Position numbers and translations under genes: made by a program. A stretch of DNA of 8,088 nucleotides from assembly GCA_903957805.1 (NCBI GenBank), contig CAJBQQ010000059.1, positions 1 to 8,088 on the forward strand, written 5' to 3'. The notes below the pieces were generated by a model. The model ran no database searches, had not been told where the DNA came from, and saw only the letters and a list, made by a program, of their open reading frames with translations. The stretch comes from an uncultured Pseudomonadota bacterium (lineage in GTDB: Bacteria > Pseudomonadota > Gammaproteobacteria > Burkholderiales > Nitrosomonadaceae). This document shows, piece by piece, positions 7,370-8,088 of this stretch. The stretch's first letter is position 1. Each line of letters begins with the position of its first letter.

Positions 7370-7606
7370 CTACTTGATCTGGTACTGTTTCATCTTACTG
7401 CGAAGAGTATTACGATTAATACCAAGTAATTCAGCGGCGCGAGTCTGATTACCCCCCGCATGTTTCAATACCATCTCAATCAATGGCTTCTCCACACTGC
7501 TGATCACCATGTCATGCAGGGGGTGAGGCCTCTCTCCGTCCAGGTCTTTGAGATAGCTCTCAACAGACTTTCGGACGCAGCAGGCAATATCATTCTCTTT
7601 GATCAT
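7370..7606 (-). CDS. fis: Fis-family DNA-binding protein
   Basis: Fis is a small nucleoid-associated homodimer that bends DNA and modulates promoters, including those of stable RNA genes in enteric bacteria. This 78-residue protein has the full Fis core: helices A and B through about 10-50 (HDMVISSVEKPLIEMVLKH at 31-49) and a C-terminal helix-turn-helix at about 54-76 (TRAAELLGINRNTLRSKMK spans 55-73). It is about 20 residues shorter than the 98-residue E. coli protein and lacks the N-terminal beta-hairpin arm that activates DNA invertases there. Such short forms are usual in betaproteobacteria, so this is probably not a truncation. The ATG overlaps the dusB stop as ATGA, and GAGGA at 7620-7616, inside dusB, gives a good ribosome site with a nine-base spacer. 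The pairing dusB-fis is one of the most conserved in proteobacteria. Its regulon here is unknown. Confidence 0.93.
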   Translation of the reverse strand: MIKENDIACCVRKSVESYLKDLDGERPHPLHDMVISSVEKPLIEMVLKHAGGNQTRAAELLGINRNTLRSKMKQYQIK

Positions 7607-8088
7607 GCAGCGAGTTCCTCGTTTTCAATATAAGTCAGCTGTCGTCCATAATTAGCGAGTTCGCTGAAGAACTCGCTCGCTGCCGCCATCTGCTGATCAG
7701 TCGTTTGTAACTGGTTCATGTTATGACGAAACGCAGCTGAACCAACTAGACCCTTGGTATACCAAGAGATATGCTTACGAGCGATACGTACCCCTGAGTA
7801 TTCACCATAAAAATCGTAGAGATCATGCAGATGATTAATCAGGACACGGTGGATCTCGCTCACGTCCGGCAGCGGCAGGTGCTGGCCGGTAGCAAGATAA
7901 TGACTGATCTCGCGAAAGATCCAGGGTCGACCCTGTGCAGCACGACCGATCATGACGGCATCCGCGCCGGTGTATTCGAGTACTTGCTTGACCTTCTCGG
8001 GGGTGGTGATATCGCCATTGGCGATGACGGGTATCCTCACCTCGGACTTCACCGCTGCGATGGTATCGTATTCAGCATTACCGGTATA
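7603..8088 (-). CDS. dusB: tRNA-dihydrouridine synthase DusB, 5' partial
   Basis: DusB is an FMN- and NADPH-dependent enzyme that reduces specific uridines in the D-loop of tRNA to dihydrouridine. The frame is open to the right edge of the window. About 161 C-terminal residues are visible, half of a protein that is usually 320-345 residues. The first visible residues, YTGNAEYDTIAAVK, continue the barrel and show that the GTG at 8052 is an internal valine, not the start. Numbered from the edge, IPVIANGDI (19-27) and GADAVMIGRAAQGRPWIF (41-58) are the conserved FMN-phosphate-binding strands and loops at the end of the TIM barrel. RKHISWYTKGL (104-114) belongs to the C-terminal helical tRNA-binding domain. 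The active-site cysteine region lies outside the window. Its stop overlaps the fis start (ATGA). Assignment to DusB rather than DusA or DusC is supported by the sequence and by the following fis. Confidence 0.95.
   Translation of the reverse strand, partial: YTGNAEYDTIAAVKSEVRIPVIANGDITTPEKVKQVLEYTGADAVMIGRAAQGRPWIFREISHYLATGQHLPLPDVSEIHRVLINHLHDLYDFYGEYSGVRIARKHISWYTKGLVGSAAFRHNMNQLQTTDQQMAAASEFFSELANYGRQLTYIENEELAA
7616..7620 (-). promoter_or_regulatory. Shine-Dalgarno sequence GAGGA for fis, inside dusB
   Basis: GAGGA on the minus strand lies nine bases before the fis ATG at 7606, within the last codons of dusB. With the ATGA overlap it supports the chosen fis start and translation of fis from the dusB message. 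Confidence 0.6.

Noticed and set aside
8050..8052. GTG considered as the dusB start codon
   Set aside because: The frame stays open to the window edge, and its upstream residues (AEYDTIAAV) match the DusB barrel, so this GTG encodes an internal valine.

Overview
The window shows a bacterial chromosome with tightly packed genes and roughly even base composition. It most resembles a betaproteobacterium, possibly of the Nitrosomonadales kind. That placement rests on the gene order dusB-fis-purH-purD-hemF, the short 78-residue Fis, and the flavour of the PurD and PurH proteins. It is an inference from memory of gene order and sequence style, not a database result. All nine main reading frames are recognisable members of known families, and seven are complete. 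I see no tRNA, rRNA, CRISPR array, insertion sequence or phage gene.

The left part (1-3272, + strand) is a LIV-type (HAAT family) branched-chain amino acid ABC importer operon: livH (5' end cut off by the window), livM, livG and livF. Each downstream start overlaps the preceding stop (TGATG, ATGA, ATGA), so the four genes are almost certainly translated from one message. LivH and LivM form the membrane channel, and LivG and LivF are the two ATPases. The periplasmic binding protein that would choose the substrate is not in the window, so the exact cargo cannot be read here.

The right part (3383-8088, - strand) runs towards the liv operon and reads, in transcription order: dusB (5' end cut off), fis, a possible 21-codon leader ORF, purH, purD and hemF. 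dusB and fis overlap by ATGA, the classic dusB-fis arrangement. purH supplies the last two steps of IMP synthesis, purD supplies an early step (GAR synthetase), and hemF performs the oxygen-dependent conversion of coproporphyrinogen III in heme synthesis, which points to an organism that lives with oxygen. Gaps of 105, 66 and 51 bases separate the last four genes. No convincing terminator or promoter could be seen in them, so read-through of the whole set is plausible.

The two operons converge on a 110-base gap (3273-3382) with no obvious intrinsic terminator. The one unexpected feature is a 21-codon ORF between fis and purH. It has a better Shine-Dalgarno sequence than purH itself, and its TAG stop directly abuts the purH ATG. 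Nothing else in the window looks like an undescribed system.
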